Assembly: GCA_038251405.1 (NCBI GenBank)
Contig: JBBSBH010000001.1
Span: forward strand, 62,001 to 126,000
Source: JADJLQ01 sp038251405
GTDB lineage: Bacteria > Bacteroidota > Bacteroidia > Chitinophagales > Saprospiraceae
Reading direction: 5' to 3'
DNA length: 64,000 nucleotides
In this document: piece by piece, positions 1 to 9,676 of the stretch
Layout of the letters: the number at the start of each line of letters is the position of its first letter
How positions within the stretch are numbered: position 1 is the first letter of the stretch
The notes under the pieces: model-generated
Database searches by the model: none
The model's input: only the letters and a program-made list of their open reading frames with translations
Told to the model about the DNA's origin: nothing
Position numbers and translations under genes: made by a program

Positions 1-2
1 AG

Positions 3-581
3 TGGGCTATAGATGATCCGTATCTCTTTGAGCATATCTGCCTGCTTTCCTGTAATGCCCATCACTCCCCATGGGGAATCGCTTTTAATGAAGCCCAGCG
101 AATGGCTGTGCTTGCAGGAATCAGGGAGGATGGAAGTATCAATCTTTTAGGCCTGGAAGCGGCAAGAGGACTGGCATTGCTTTCGTACAGAAACTACATC
201 ACATTCGATATGGCTCAATCGGAAACCGAAGAAAAAATAGACCATTTCAGAGCCTCCAGTTATCAACGATATCAAGGTCAAAAATTGAGTAAAAGATTTG
301 ATCCCTATGCTTACATCACATTGAGTAAGGCAATGGATAGTCATCATGTGGGCAGAGGCAGAGGTGGTATTCCCCATGCACTATCGATGATCAAGGCAAA
401 AACAGCGGTAATAGGAATTAATACCGATGTTTTGTTTCCAATAGGTGAGCAGAAACTATTAGCTGATTATATTCCGAATGCCAGTTTTGATAAAATTCAT
501 TCTGACTTTGGTCACGATGGTTTTTTACTGGAATTTGAAAGAATTCAAGGAGTTTTGGAGAATAGATTATCGATCTTATAA
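3..581 (+). CDS. metX: Homoserine O-acetyltransferase, C-terminal part (5' truncated by window edge)
   Basis: This is the C-terminal half of an alpha/beta-hydrolase-fold MetX, which acetylates homoserine with acetyl-CoA at the start of methionine synthesis. The frame is open from base 3, and the true start lies outside the window. Visible family signatures are NAHHSPWGIAFNEAQR near the visible start, RFDPYAYITLSKAMDSHHVGRG in the middle, the catalytic aspartate in INTDVLFP and the catalytic histidine in FGHDGFL. Succinyltransferase or cysteine-forming relatives share the fold, so substrate choice is inferred from overall similarity. It converges on the small minus-strand gene that follows. 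Confidence 0.9.
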   Translation, partial: WAIDDPYLFEHICLLSCNAHHSPWGIAFNEAQRMAVLAGIREDGSINLLGLEAARGLALLSYRNYITFDMAQSETEEKIDHFRASSYQRYQGQKLSKRFDPYAYITLSKAMDSHHVGRGRGGIPHALSMIKAKTAVIGINTDVLFPIGEQKLLADYIPNASFDKIHSDFGHDGFLLEFERIQGVLENRLSIL

Positions 582-591
582 TGCAGGGCTA

Positions 592-828
592 TTAATTTTC
601 TATACCATTTGTTTTTGACAATTTGTATTTTTCAGGTTTGCCAGGAATTCGTTCTATTATTCCTCTCGCTTCCAGGTCTAATTTTACAGTTTCACCATAC
701 CATTGAACTCCTCCTTTGAAATTGTCTTTGACCCGAGCAAACAACTGTTCCATTAATTCTGTATGGTCAGGTTGCGATTGCTTTGCAATAGCCAGCAGAT
801 GGAATTTGATTACCTGATACTTTTCCAA
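592..828 (-). CDS. Small conserved protein, possibly DUF6958-like
   Basis: This 78-residue soluble protein has no signal peptide or membrane segment. The second half (GGVQWYGETVKLDLEARGIIERIPG) looks like a small winged-helix-type fold. From memory it resembles DUF6958 proteins, whose core has an aromatic residue followed by a TVxLDLEAxG stretch; that match is unverified. No catalytic residues are evident. It converges with metX (10-bp gap) and stands apart from the efflux genes on the same strand. Function unknown. Confidence 0.6.
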   Translation of the reverse strand: MEKYQVIKFHLLAIAKQSQPDHTELMEQLFARVKDNFKGGVQWYGETVKLDLEARGIIERIPGKPEKYKLSKTNGIEN

Positions 829-904
829 TTAGATGGACTTATTTGTCTTTCCTTTTTTGGTATGTAATGTTTGTATTTTTTCTGGGTTCATTACATTATC
901 AGAG

Positions 905-2038
905 TTAAAGTTCCTCATCGTTTTTCATAGCCATCAAAAGGGTATAAGCTCCCCTAGTGACTATTTTTTTATTCAACAGATCCTCATGATTAATGATTTC
1001 AACCATTTCGTTTTCCATATCTCCAAGGGTAACGGGATGCATTAGATATTGGTGATCCATTTCTTCTACAAATACAAAATTATTTCCTTCGTAGGTGACT
1101 ATGGAAGTCTCGGGTAAAGTCCAGGTGTCGTGATTCAGAAGCTCTATAGTGGCATTCATATACATACCGGGTAATAAATTTTTGTCATAATCTTCAAAAT
1201 GACAATGTACATCTACGGTATGGTCACTACCTATAATTTTTCCAATAAGAATGATTTTACAGGGATGTTTCAGCGTTGGATTATGATTGGAGTAGGCAGA
1301 AAGATGTTGACCAATCTTTAATTTGTCAATGTCTTTTTCGAAAATCTTAAGATTGAGATGAATATCGCTGGGATCTATTAATTCAAACAATACTTCCGTA
1401 GGGTTAACATACTTACCGATATTTACTTTCACATCAGATACATACCCTTTGATAGGAGAGTAGATATATACTTTGCTGGAGATGGTAGTTTCGTCTAATT
1501 TGGCAGGATTGATATTTATTATTTTTAGCTTTTCTCTTAATGCACTTAAAGTGATTTTTAGTAATTGATACTCATTTTCTGCTATTTGAAATACTTTATC
1601 GCTACTGGCTTGAGATTGATTTAATTCTTTTTGTCGCAGATATTCTTTTTCGGCCAGGTTGAGCCTGGTTTTTGCGATTAAAAAATCATGTTGCAATTGG
1701 ATATACTGTTGGTCTTCCAAAACAGCAAGTACGCTGCCTTTATTGATATGCGTCCCTGGAAGCAGATCAGTTGACAGCAAGTAACCACCCATTGGCGCAC
1801 TTATTGAAATCATATTTTGTGGGGGGGCATCTATAATTCCATTGACCTTCATGGTAGAGCTCATATTCTTTTTTTCAATACTACCCATTTGAATGGAGGC
1901 ATTCTTTGATTGAGAAGTGGAAAGCACAACAGCATTTTGGTCTCTTGAGTTTTCCTCTACAGGCATTGGAGTTGCCTTCTTCTCCTTGCAAGAGAATAAG
2001 AGCAAAACAGACAGGTAAGGAAGAAATATATATTTCAT
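905..2038 (-). CDS. RND efflux periplasmic adaptor (CzcB/CusB family), lipoprotein
   Basis: This is the membrane-fusion subunit of a heavy-metal RND pump; it bridges the inner-membrane pump and the outer-membrane channel. The N-terminus has a lipoprotein signal with lipobox LLLFSC (Cys 17). It is followed by a barrel-sandwich half (about residues 70-110), a long helical hairpin (about 115-175), the second lipoyl half (IYSPIKGYVSDVKVNIGKYV) and C-terminal beta-barrel and membrane-proximal domains. The His/Met-rich metal-binding extension of some CusB proteins is absent. It starts 4 bp after the stop of the pump gene and is surely co-transcribed with it. Which metal is exported cannot be read from the sequence. 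Confidence 0.9.
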   Translation of the reverse strand: MKYIFLPYLSVLLLFSCKEKKATPMPVEENSRDQNAVVLSTSQSKNASIQMGSIEKKNMSSTMKVNGIIDAPPQNMISISAPMGGYLLSTDLLPGTHINKGSVLAVLEDQQYIQLQHDFLIAKTRLNLAEKEYLRQKELNQSQASSDKVFQIAENEYQLLKITLSALREKLKIININPAKLDETTISSKVYIYSPIKGYVSDVKVNIGKYVNPTEVLFELIDPSDIHLNLKIFEKDIDKLKIGQHLSAYSNHNPTLKHPCKIILIGKIIGSDHTVDVHCHFEDYDKNLLPGMYMNATIELLNHDTWTLPETSIVTYEGNNFVFVEEMDHQYLMHPVTLGDMENEMVEIINHEDLLNKKIVTRGAYTLLMAMKNDEEL

Positions 2039-2042
2039 TGGA

Positions 2043-5000
2043 TTATATTCTGGAAGTAAGAAAATTAATTAAGATAATAGTTTGATTCAGATTGTTCAGC
2101 GCATCGAGGTATTCCAATTTGGTGGTAAAAATTTGATCATTGATTATTATCCATTGCGTTACATTTATCTCTCCTTTAGCATATTGCTCATCCGAAGTTT
2201 TTTCTATTTGATCGACATTGGGAAGCGCCGTATGATCATAATAGAAAATAATATCGTTTAATTTTTTATATTGGGCGATAGCTGCTTCATATTGATTTTC
2301 AAGCTTGATGGTTTCTACTTCGACTTCGTTTTCCAAAACCGATTGATACATTTTTGAAGCTTTGATTTTTTCCTTCTTGGCATTGTTTAAAATCGGAATG
2401 CCCAAACCCACTTGTACAGAATTGAATCTTCGCCATTTATCATAGTATTTATCATCGGAGCCACTTCCTTTCATGGTAGTACTATTAATTCCTATACTGA
2501 ATTCAGGTAATAACTGGGCTTCATCCAACGTAGTTTGGGCCAGACCTTCGTTTTGTTTTTGCCTTAGAAACTGGAGCAAAGGGTGATGTATCAGGGCCAA
2601 TGAGTCTACTCTTTTAAAATCGAGTTCCATCTTGGGGTCTTGATAATCCGGTACCAGAATTACATCTGAATTGAGCAATATTTGCATTTGAATCCTGGCC
2701 TGTTGCACCTCACTTTCCAGTTGCATTTGCTTTACCTTGATTTGCATCCGATGAGAAGTAGTAGTATTCAGTTCTAACTTATTTACATCGCCTTGTTCAA
2801 ATCTTTTTTTCTGAATATTTTCTATTACCAGCAATAGTGAATCCATTTTTGTTAACAGATCTGCTTTCTCCTGATAATAAACCAAAGAGAAGTAAGTTTC
2901 ATAAATAGATTTGGTAAGGTCTGTTTTCGTAGTCTCTACATTAATAGCAGAAGATTTCCATTGTTCATTTAAAAGATGGCGATAGCTTTTTACAAATTTC
3001 GGATGATTAAATCCCTGGGATATACTGAAAGCATTGTCTTTAAAAGAGCTATTCATTTCTCCATATCCCGCATAGAAAATAGTCTGAGGAATACCTGCCA
3101 CGGTCTTTATCATTTGCTGTTGGTAAGCAGAAATTAATTGGTCGTTTTCCAGGCTTTGATTCCGGGCCAGACCCATTTCTACTACCGTATTTATTTTCAT
3201 TTTGGTTTGACTATTCCCTGCAGCGGCTAGGATCATAAATAGGAATACTGATATGACAGCGCCGGGTTTTCTATTTTTCACTTTTTCGAACATGATATAA
3301 AGAATTGGTAAAATAAAAAGCGTCAGGAGAGTAGCCACTAGTAAGCCACCGATGACTACTGTGGCTAATGGCCGCTGCACTTCTGCCCCGGCCCCAGCGC
3401 TTAAAGCCATGGGTAAAAACCCCAATGATGCTACGAAGGCTGTCATCAAGACTGGCCTGAGTCGGGTCTTTGTACCTTGAATCACAATTTGTTGAAGATT
3501 CATATTTTCATTTTTTTTGAGTTGATTAAATTCAGCTATTAGAACGATACCATTTAATACAGCCACACCAAATAAAGCAATAAACCCTATACCAGCACTA
3601 ATACTAAAAGGCATGTCGCGTAGCGAGAGTAAAAATATACCACCAATGGCAGATAAAGGAATGGCTGTATATATCAATAAGCTTTGTCTAACAGAGTTAA
3701 ATGCAAAAAACAATAAAATAAAAATTAAAAGCAACGACACAGGTACGGCAATAGAGAGTCTTTTCTTCGCGGCGTTGATATTTTCAAAAGTGCCTCCATA
3801 TACAATGTAGTACCCCGGAGGTAGTTTCATTTGTTGTTCAACTTTAGATTGAAGATCCTGCACTATAGATTGAACATCTCTTTTGCTTACATTGAAACCA
3901 ACGATGATGCGGCGTTTAGCATCTTCTCTTTGAATTTGATTTGGTCCACTGACAATATCTATGGAGGCAAAATTTTTCAAAGGCATCTGTATTCCATTGG
4001 GAGTTTTGATTAATAGATTTTCAATTTGACCTAACTGATCTGACTGGGAAAGGCTTGTTTTTACTACCAGATCAAACCGCCTTTCACCTTCGAATACTTG
4101 CCCTGCACTTTGACCTGCCAAGGCCATATTGATAGTTCTATTAATATCTTCTATATCCAGTGAATACTGTGCAATGGTGGCTCTATTATATTTTATTACT
4201 ATCTGGGGCATTCCAATAACAGGCTCGAGATATATATCTGTGGCACCGTCCACTTTTTTAATAATGCCATTTAACAAGTTTGCATAAAAAGAAAGCGTAT
4301 CCAGGTCTTCACCAAATATTTTACAGACTACATCTTGTTTAGCACCCGTCATCAGTTCATTAAATCTCATTTGCACCGGATATTGAAACCCGACACTGAT
4401 GCCGGGGAGATCTTTTAATGCAGTGCTCATTTTATCAGCTAATTCATTAAATGTTCGGGCGCTAGTCCATTCTTTTTTATTTTTGAGAATTATCATCATA
4501 TCGCTGGCCTCCATGGGCATTGGATCAGTAGGTACCTCTCCTGCACCAATTTTGGTAACCACTTTTTCTACTTCCGGAAATCTGGATAATATAATGTGTG
4601 CAGCCTTGCCTGCATAATCGATGGTAGTATTGATATTGCTTCCTGTCAGCACTCTGGTTTCAACTGCGAAATCCCCTTCTTCCAGCTCAGGAATAAATTC
4701 TCCGCCCATCCGGGAGAGTACATATAGTGCCAAACAGAATAATAAAAAGGCGAATGCTATAAGAAATCGCGGGATCCGCAAAGCCTTACTTAAAATATAC
4801 AGATACCAGCTTTCTATTTTAGACATCATCCTGTCTGCCAGTGATGGTTGGGCTTTTATTTTCTTTGAAAGCAAGAGGGTGCTCATCATGGGAATATAAG
4901 TAACCGATAAAATGAATGCCCCCAGTAAAGAGAAAGCTACAGTTTGAGCCATGGGTTTAAACATTTTTCCTTCAATGCCTTGCAGCGTGAAGATGGGAAG

Positions 5001-6389
5001 ATATACGATCAGAATAATTATTTGGCCGAAAACGGCACTATTCATCATTTTACTGGCAGATTTTTTTACTTCGTGGTCCATTTTATTTTGAGTGAGCAAC
5101 CGACTACTTTCTGTATTTGGAGAATGATACAAACTATGCATTACAGCCTCCACTATTATAACCGCACCGTCCACTATCAATCCAAAGTCCAAAGCGCCAA
5201 GACTCATGAGATTTCCACTTACCCCAAAAGCATTCATCATGATTACTGCGAATAAAAGTGCCAGAGGTATTACGGATGCTACCAGTAGGCCTGCTCTTAA
5301 ATTTCCCAGGAAAAGAACCAATACAAAAATTACAATCAGAGCCCCTTCGATTAGATTTCTTTGAACAGTAGCCATGGCATTGTTTACCATTTTTGATCGA
5401 TCCAAAAAGGGCTCTATGATGACACCTTCTGGTAGTGTTTTTTGGATTTCTGCTATTCTGGATTTTACATGTATTATTACTTCGCTGCTGTTTGCTCCTT
5501 TAAGCATCATGACCACGGCGCCTGCCACTTCACCTACATCATTAAAATACATGGCTCCATATTTTATGGCATGACCAATTTCAATTTTTGCAATATCTCT
5601 AATGAAAATTGGAACAGGATTAGTCTCTTTATTAATACTAATATTTTCAATATCGCTTACTGAAGTGATCAGTCCTTCACTGCGAATAAAGAGTGCCGTT
5701 GGCCCTTTTTCAATATAGGCTCCTCCTGTATTTTGATTATTTTTTTCTAAGCTTTCGAATACATCATTTATACTTAAGCCAAAGGATTGCAGTTTATTTA
5801 CATCTACTATTATTTGATATTGTTTGAGATTTCCACCAAAACTACTTACTTCGGCGACACCTTTTACACCTAAGAGTTGCCTTCGTACAATCCAATCTTG
5901 GATCGTGCGTAGTTCCATGGCATCGTATTTACCTTCGTATCCCTTCAGCGGTCGTATTACATATTGGTATATTTCTCCGAGGCCAGTGGACACTGGGCCC
6001 AATTCAGGTCTGCCCATTCCTGGAGGTAGTACTGCTTGCACCTGAGCCAATCTTTCAGAAACTTGTTGGCGAGCCCAGTATACATCTGTGGCATCATCGA
6101 ATATGATAGTGACCAGAGATAGACCGAAGCGTGAAAAGCTCCTAATTTCTACCAGGCCCGGAATATTAGTATTGGCTTGCTCTATTGGGAAAGTAATCAA
6201 TCGTTCAATATCGGTAGCACCATAAGCCGGTGCAGCAGTGATCACTAATACTTGATTGTCGGTGATATCAGGTACGGCATCGATAGGAAGCCTTAAAAAC
6301 TGATAAAAGCCGTAGGCAATCAGAAATACTGTGCCCAGGCCAATTATTAATTTATTATTTAATGAAAATGAAATAATTCTGTTCAACAT
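2043..6389 (-). CDS. CzcA/CusA-family heavy-metal RND pump fused to a TolC-family outer-membrane factor
   Basis: This 1448-residue protein joins two parts of a tripartite efflux pump. Residues 1 to about 1035 are an RND proton/metal antiporter: N-terminal TM helix, PAYGATDIERLITFPIE porter domain, and TM4 with the proton-relay acidic residues in DFGLIVDGAVIIVEAV. From about 1040 a hydrophobic stretch (VISVFLFMILAAAGNSQ) leads into a TolC/OEP coiled-coil domain of about 390 residues. Single-component CzcA is about 1030 residues; from memory the long fusion is a recurring Bacteroidota form. The hydrophobic junction looks like a signal peptide, so the chain may be cleaved into pump and channel (inference). 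Its adaptor gene follows directly. The start is ATG. Confidence 0.93.
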   Translation of the reverse strand: MLNRIISFSLNNKLIIGLGTVFLIAYGFYQFLRLPIDAVPDITDNQVLVITAAPAYGATDIERLITFPIEQANTNIPGLVEIRSFSRFGLSLVTIIFDDATDVYWARQQVSERLAQVQAVLPPGMGRPELGPVSTGLGEIYQYVIRPLKGYEGKYDAMELRTIQDWIVRRQLLGVKGVAEVSSFGGNLKQYQIIVDVNKLQSFGLSINDVFESLEKNNQNTGGAYIEKGPTALFIRSEGLITSVSDIENISINKETNPVPIFIRDIAKIEIGHAIKYGAMYFNDVGEVAGAVVMMLKGANSSEVIIHVKSRIAEIQKTLPEGVIIEPFLDRSKMVNNAMATVQRNLIEGALIVIFVLVLFLGNLRAGLLVASVIPLALLFAVIMMNAFGVSGNLMSLGALDFGLIVDGAVIIVEAVMHSLYHSPNTESSRLLTQNKMDHEVKKSASKMMNSAVFGQIIILIVYLPIFTLQGIEGKMFKPMAQTVAFSLLGAFILSVTYIPMMSTLLLSKKIKAQPSLADRMMSKIESWYLYILSKALRIPRFLIAFAFLLFCLALYVLSRMGGEFIPELEEGDFAVETRVLTGSNINTTIDYAGKAAHIILSRFPEVEKVVTKIGAGEVPTDPMPMEASDMMIILKNKKEWTSARTFNELADKMSTALKDLPGISVGFQYPVQMRFNELMTGAKQDVVCKIFGEDLDTLSFYANLLNGIIKKVDGATDIYLEPVIGMPQIVIKYNRATIAQYSLDIEDINRTINMALAGQSAGQVFEGERRFDLVVKTSLSQSDQLGQIENLLIKTPNGIQMPLKNFASIDIVSGPNQIQREDAKRRIIVGFNVSKRDVQSIVQDLQSKVEQQMKLPPGYYIVYGGTFENINAAKKRLSIAVPVSLLLIFILLFFAFNSVRQSLLIYTAIPLSAIGGIFLLSLRDMPFSISAGIGFIALFGVAVLNGIVLIAEFNQLKKNENMNLQQIVIQGTKTRLRPVLMTAFVASLGFLPMALSAGAGAEVQRPLATVVIGGLLVATLLTLFILPILYIMFEKVKNRKPGAVISVFLFMILAAAGNSQTKMKINTVVEMGLARNQSLENDQLISAYQQQMIKTVAGIPQTIFYAGYGEMNSSFKDNAFSISQGFNHPKFVKSYRHLLNEQWKSSAINVETTKTDLTKSIYETYFSLVYYQEKADLLTKMDSLLLVIENIQKKRFEQGDVNKLELNTTTSHRMQIKVKQMQLESEVQQARIQMQILLNSDVILVPDYQDPKMELDFKRVDSLALIHHPLLQFLRQKQNEGLAQTTLDEAQLLPEFSIGINSTTMKGSGSDDKYYDKWRRFNSVQVGLGIPILNNAKKEKIKASKMYQSVLENEVEVETIKLENQYEAAIAQYKKLNDIIFYYDHTALPNVDQIEKTSDEQYAKGEINVTQWIIINDQIFTTKLEYLDALNNLNQTIILINFLTSRI

Positions 6390-6497
6390 AAGACTACTCT
6401 TAATTTAAATATCAAATTCAAAAGGATGATAAATGCAAAAAGATTATTTGCAATTATTGGATCTGCTTTGAATAAACGAGCAGAGTAAGAAAATAAA

Positions 6498-6881
6498 TTA
6501 AGAAAATTTCGGAGGTTGCCAGATGACAGAAGACAATAAATTGGATTTCCAATGTGGGGAACAACCATTAAAACAACTACTGCGTTCCGAAAGAATACCT
6601 TTCTTAAAAGAAAGAATATCCTGTGGGATCAGTACAAAACTGATATTAAAACTAGTTTCTATGGTCTTAAAAGGAAGTTTCATATCTGACTCATAATCAG
6701 CATTTTGTACATCATCATGGGCATAGTGCATATCTAAAAATTGCCAAAAACTAATATTCGGTTGAATCCTTTTGTGCTCTATATAATGTTCGATCAACAA
6801 AGGTAATTTGATCAATTGTCTGATTTGAGTGGTGAAAATCAGATAGATAGAAATACAAAATATTGAACCCAGAGATCTCAA
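6498..6881 (-). CDS. Conserved hypothetical protein at the head of the metal-efflux operon
   Basis: This 127-codon ORF has an N-terminal hydrophobic segment (LGSIFCISIYLIF), probably a signal peptide. A recognisable core follows: KLPLLIEHYIEHKR, then FWQFLDMHYAHDD and ADYESDMKLPFK. From memory this core recurs in short Bacteroidota proteins next to CzcA-type pumps; the function is unknown. The only early start is TTG at 6881, just 5 bases after a TAnnTTTG promoter motif, which implies a leaderless transcript or a slightly later non-ATG start. The Cys, His and Asp residues could contact metal, but no defined motif supports that. It lies 108 bp upstream of the pump gene. Confidence 0.7.
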   Translation of the reverse strand: MRSLGSIFCISIYLIFTTQIRQLIKLPLLIEHYIEHKRIQPNISFWQFLDMHYAHDDVQNADYESDMKLPFKTIETSFNISFVLIPQDILSFKKGILSERSSCFNGCSPHWKSNLLSSVIWQPPKFS

Positions 6882-6886
6882 GTTTG

Positions 6887-6894
6887 CAAATATA
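6887..6894 (-). promoter_or_regulatory. Bacteroidota -7 promoter motif for the metal-efflux operon
   Basis: On the minus strand this reads TATATTTG, an exact TAnnTTTG match. It sits 5 bases before the TTG start of the 127-codon gene, so transcription would begin at or within a few bases of that codon. No clear -33 TTTG element is seen at the usual spacing. Confidence 0.55.
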
Positions 6895-6954
6895 AGGTAT
6901 TCAGGGAGTAAATAAAAACTGATGATAATTGAAAAGTCTTGACGAGATACGCGC

Positions 6955-6962
6955 TACATTTG
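6955..6962 (+). promoter_or_regulatory. Bacteroidota -7 promoter motif for mqnE-mqnA
   Basis: TACATTTG matches TAnnTTTG exactly and ends 23 bases before the mqnE ATG. Together with the minus-strand motif at 6887-6894 it forms a compact divergent promoter region between the efflux operon and the menaquinone genes. Confidence 0.6.
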
Positions 6963-6985
6963 CATAAACTTTCAATACAATAGGA

Positions 6986-8164
6986 ATGATAAGTGCAGCG
7001 GTATTAGACTCTGTTTTTTCTTTAGAGATAAAATCAATTTGGGAAAAGGTTAAGGGTAGTATAAGGATCACGGACGAAGAGGCATTATACTTGTATGAAT
7101 ATGCCAAACCAGGTGAAGTAGCCGCTATCGCTAATTGGATAAGAGAAAGCAAACATGAAAATCGTACCTATTTCAATCGAAATATTCATATAGAGCCAAC
7201 TAATGTCTGCATTTACACTTGTAAATTTTGTTCCTATTCGAGATTAATAAAACAGCGAAGCGAGGGCTGGGAGTTCACTAAAGAGGATATGATTTCTATT
7301 TTAGACAAACATATCATTAAAAATATTACTGAGGTGCATATTGTAGGCGGAGTTTTACCTCAATATGATCTTGATTTCTATATAGATTTGTTTTCTACCA
7401 TAAAATCAAAATACCCCAATTTACATATCAAATCACTTACCCCGGTAGAGCTTTACTATATTTTTAAAAAAGGTAAAGTAGGTGTTAGGGAAGGTTTGCA
7501 AATGTTGAAAACGGCAGGGTTGGATTCGTTACCCGGCGGTGGGGCAGAAATATTTGCTGATGATATACGCCGTGTCATTTGTCATGACAAATGTGGTACG
7601 GAAGATTGGCTCCATATACATAAAGAATGGCATTTGCTCGGAGGGCGATCAAATGCTACCATTTTATACGGTCATATAGAAAAGTATCACCATCGTATTG
7701 ATCATATGAAGAGATTGCGTGATGTACAGGATGATACCAGGGGATTTCAGACCTTTATTCCTCTAAAATTTAGAAATAAAGACAATGAAATGTCTCATGT
7801 ACCTGAGGTGATTTCACTGGAGGACATGAAAAACTATGCTATTAGCAGGATTTATCTGGACAATTTTGATCATATTAAAAGTTATTGGCCAATGCTGGGA
7901 AGAGACATGGCACAGCTTTCCCTTTCCTTTGGGGTGGATGATATTGATGGCACCATTGATGATACTACAAAAATCTATTCCATGGCGGGATCTGAGGAAC
8001 AAAATCCTGCCATGAATACGGAGGAGCTTATAGAATTAATTCAAAAAGCAGGAAGGGTAGCTGTGGAAAGAGATACTTTGTATAATGAACTTAAAGTATG
8101 GAATGAGCCGGTACGTTTATCTAAAGTAAAGTCTTATTTTTCACTGCCGGTGATTGAAAATTAG
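6986..8164 (+). CDS. mqnE: Aminofutalosine synthase (radical SAM)
   Basis: MqnE joins SAM and the enolpyruvyl intermediate made by MqnA to give aminofutalosine in the futalosine route to menaquinone. The radical SAM CxxxCxxC cluster motif is C75-C79-C82 in PTNVCIYTCKFCSYSR. Other family blocks follow: EVHIVGGVLPQYDL, KSLTPVELYYIFKKGK and GLDSLPGGGAEIF. Length (392 residues) is normal for the family. MqnC is related, but the order of blocks and the adjacent mqnA favour MqnE. The ATG start fits the upstream TACATTTG motif. mqnA follows after 10 bp. Confidence 0.93.
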   Translation: MISAAVLDSVFSLEIKSIWEKVKGSIRITDEEALYLYEYAKPGEVAAIANWIRESKHENRTYFNRNIHIEPTNVCIYTCKFCSYSRLIKQRSEGWEFTKEDMISILDKHIIKNITEVHIVGGVLPQYDLDFYIDLFSTIKSKYPNLHIKSLTPVELYYIFKKGKVGVREGLQMLKTAGLDSLPGGGAEIFADDIRRVICHDKCGTEDWLHIHKEWHLLGGRSNATILYGHIEKYHHRIDHMKRLRDVQDDTRGFQTFIPLKFRNKDNEMSHVPEVISLEDMKNYAISRIYLDNFDHIKSYWPMLGRDMAQLSLSFGVDDIDGTIDDTTKIYSMAGSEEQNPAMNTEELIELIQKAGRVAVERDTLYNELKVWNEPVRLSKVKSYFSLPVIEN

Positions 8165-8174
8165 TAGTTTGTAA

Positions 8175-8933
8175 ATGCCTAAGACAAAAGTAGCTATAGT
8201 AAATTATTTGAATACCAGGCCGTTTATTTACGGTTTGCAGCAATCCGAAATAGTAGATGAAATAGAATTAATTGAATGTTCTCCGGCGCAATGTGCTTCC
8301 TGTTTTTTTGATCAAACAGTAGATATTTCTTTAGTGCCAACTGGTGCTTTAATTCACCCAACTTTTCCTATCATCAACTCATATGGCATAGCCAGTGATG
8401 GGCCTGTTTCCAGTGTCTGTTTATTCTCTCAGGTCCCTTTGAAGGAGCTTACTACGGTCTACCTGGATTATCAATCCCGTACATCAGTTTTATTAATTCA
8501 GATTTTATTTAAGCATTTTTGGAAAAGGGAAGTTGAATTTGTTGAATCTTATCCGGGGTATGAATTGAATATAAAAGGAAGTATTGGAGGAGTTGTCATT
8601 GGTGATAGGGCAATTAAATTAAAACCATCCTTTGCTTATATTTATGACCTGGGGCAAATGTGGAAGGAATTTTCCAATCTTCCGTTTGTCTATGCGGTTT
8701 GGGTAGCCAATACAAAACCACATCAAGAATTTATAACAAAGTTCAATAAGGCAATTGCATCTGGTGTGGATTCCATCGATATACTCATAGATACACTCCC
8801 TCCAAATAGTGGTATTAACTTCGAAGCATATTTTTATGAAAATATAAAGTTTAAAATGGATGAAAATTACCTGGAAGGCATGAATTATTTTTTGAAGCTC
8901 GCCAGTGAATTGCTATTGATAGAGCAATATTAA
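8175..8933 (+). CDS. mqnA: Chorismate dehydratase
   Basis: MqnA dehydrates chorismate to 3-[(1-carboxyvinyl)oxy]benzoate, the first step of the futalosine menaquinone pathway. It has the periplasmic-binding-protein-like fold of the family, with VNYLNTRPFIYGL near the N-terminus, DISLVPTGALI, a conserved SxGxxSDGPVSSVCLFS block and GVVIGDRAI. Length (252 residues) is typical. It lies immediately after mqnE and is co-transcribed with it, so MqnA's product feeds the next enzyme from the same message. The remaining mqn genes are not in this window. Confidence 0.92.
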   Translation: MPKTKVAIVNYLNTRPFIYGLQQSEIVDEIELIECSPAQCASCFFDQTVDISLVPTGALIHPTFPIINSYGIASDGPVSSVCLFSQVPLKELTTVYLDYQSRTSVLLIQILFKHFWKREVEFVESYPGYELNIKGSIGGVVIGDRAIKLKPSFAYIYDLGQMWKEFSNLPFVYAVWVANTKPHQEFITKFNKAIASGVDSIDILIDTLPPNSGINFEAYFYENIKFKMDENYLEGMNYFLKLASELLLIEQY

Positions 8934-8936
8934 AGA

Positions 8937-9593
8937 TTAGTAGTTCTTCCTGTCAAATCTCCAACCCATTCTCAAAGAAAAGAATAAGCCCGAAAACACA
9001 TCCACCTTTGAAGATGTAACAGTAGTAAAAAAACGACTCCAATCTAAAGTTTGACTTAGCTGGTAATTTACAACAGGGGATAGTGTAATCAAATCTGAGA
9101 CACCGATATCAATCCCAGCTCCAAGGCGTAAAAAGGCGATACTTTCTGAAACATTTTTTACTATTGTCTGTTCCCCTGAAAGCCGACTATAGGCTATTCC
9201 CGGCGCCAATTGGAGGAAAAACCCTTTCTTCAGGAATTGACCTTGTTTTGAAAAGGTAGGACACATGCAATCATTATTAAAATCCAGCGGATAAAATTGA
9301 AACACGGGCGTGAAATCCAATACTGTCCAATTTAGCTTGCCGGATGTATTGTCATTAAAGGTAATTTTTTCAAAAGCAGCCTGATAATGAATGGCAGGGA
9401 AAAATTCAAGGCGGTATTTCTTTAACCTAAACCAATAATCGGCTCCGGCACCTACTAAAAAGGGGAATAGTCTGTTATTGGTATTAGTCTCAGCAATCCG
9501 GGTTTTTGGGAAAGTAGTGACAGCTTGAACACCTATTTGAGAAGATAATGGAATAGTATAAATAAAAAAGATAAAAACTAATAATCTATACAT
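8937..9593 (-). CDS. Predicted outer-membrane beta-barrel protein
   Basis: This 218-residue protein starts with a signal peptide (MYRLLVFIFFIYTIPLSSQ, cut near Gln 19). Alternating amphipathic strands rich in aromatic residues follow, with aromatic-ended segments such as GADYWFRLKKYRLEFFPAIHYQ and a C-terminal LRMGWRFDRKNY. This resembles the PorT/OmpA-barrel-type small barrels common in Bacteroidota, but no specific family is recognised. It is convergent with mqnA (3-bp gap) and divergent from rimO. A near-match to the -7 element (TACCTTTC) lies about 10 bases upstream of its ATG. Confidence 0.7.
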   Translation of the reverse strand: MYRLLVFIFFIYTIPLSSQIGVQAVTTFPKTRIAETNTNNRLFPFLVGAGADYWFRLKKYRLEFFPAIHYQAAFEKITFNDNTSGKLNWTVLDFTPVFQFYPLDFNNDCMCPTFSKQGQFLKKGFFLQLAPGIAYSRLSGEQTIVKNVSESIAFLRLGAGIDIGVSDLITLSPVVNYQLSQTLDWSRFFTTVTSSKVDVFSGLFFSLRMGWRFDRKNY

Positions 9594-9648
9594 AAGGCAG
9601 CCGAAAGGTAACGATAAAAAAATATGGTTAATTGCTTAAGCGAAGGCT

Positions 9649-9656
9649 TACTTTTG
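9649..9656 (+). promoter_or_regulatory. Bacteroidota -7 promoter motif for rimO
   Basis: TACTTTTG matches TAnnTTTG exactly and ends 20 bases before the TTG start of rimO. It supports initiation at that TTG rather than a far-downstream codon. Confidence 0.6.
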
Positions 9657-9676
9657 CATAAAATTAAATTAAGATC

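Noticed and set aside
833..1045. 70-codon plus-strand ORF
   Set aside because: It overlaps the intact adaptor-protein gene on the other strand and has no protein-like features.
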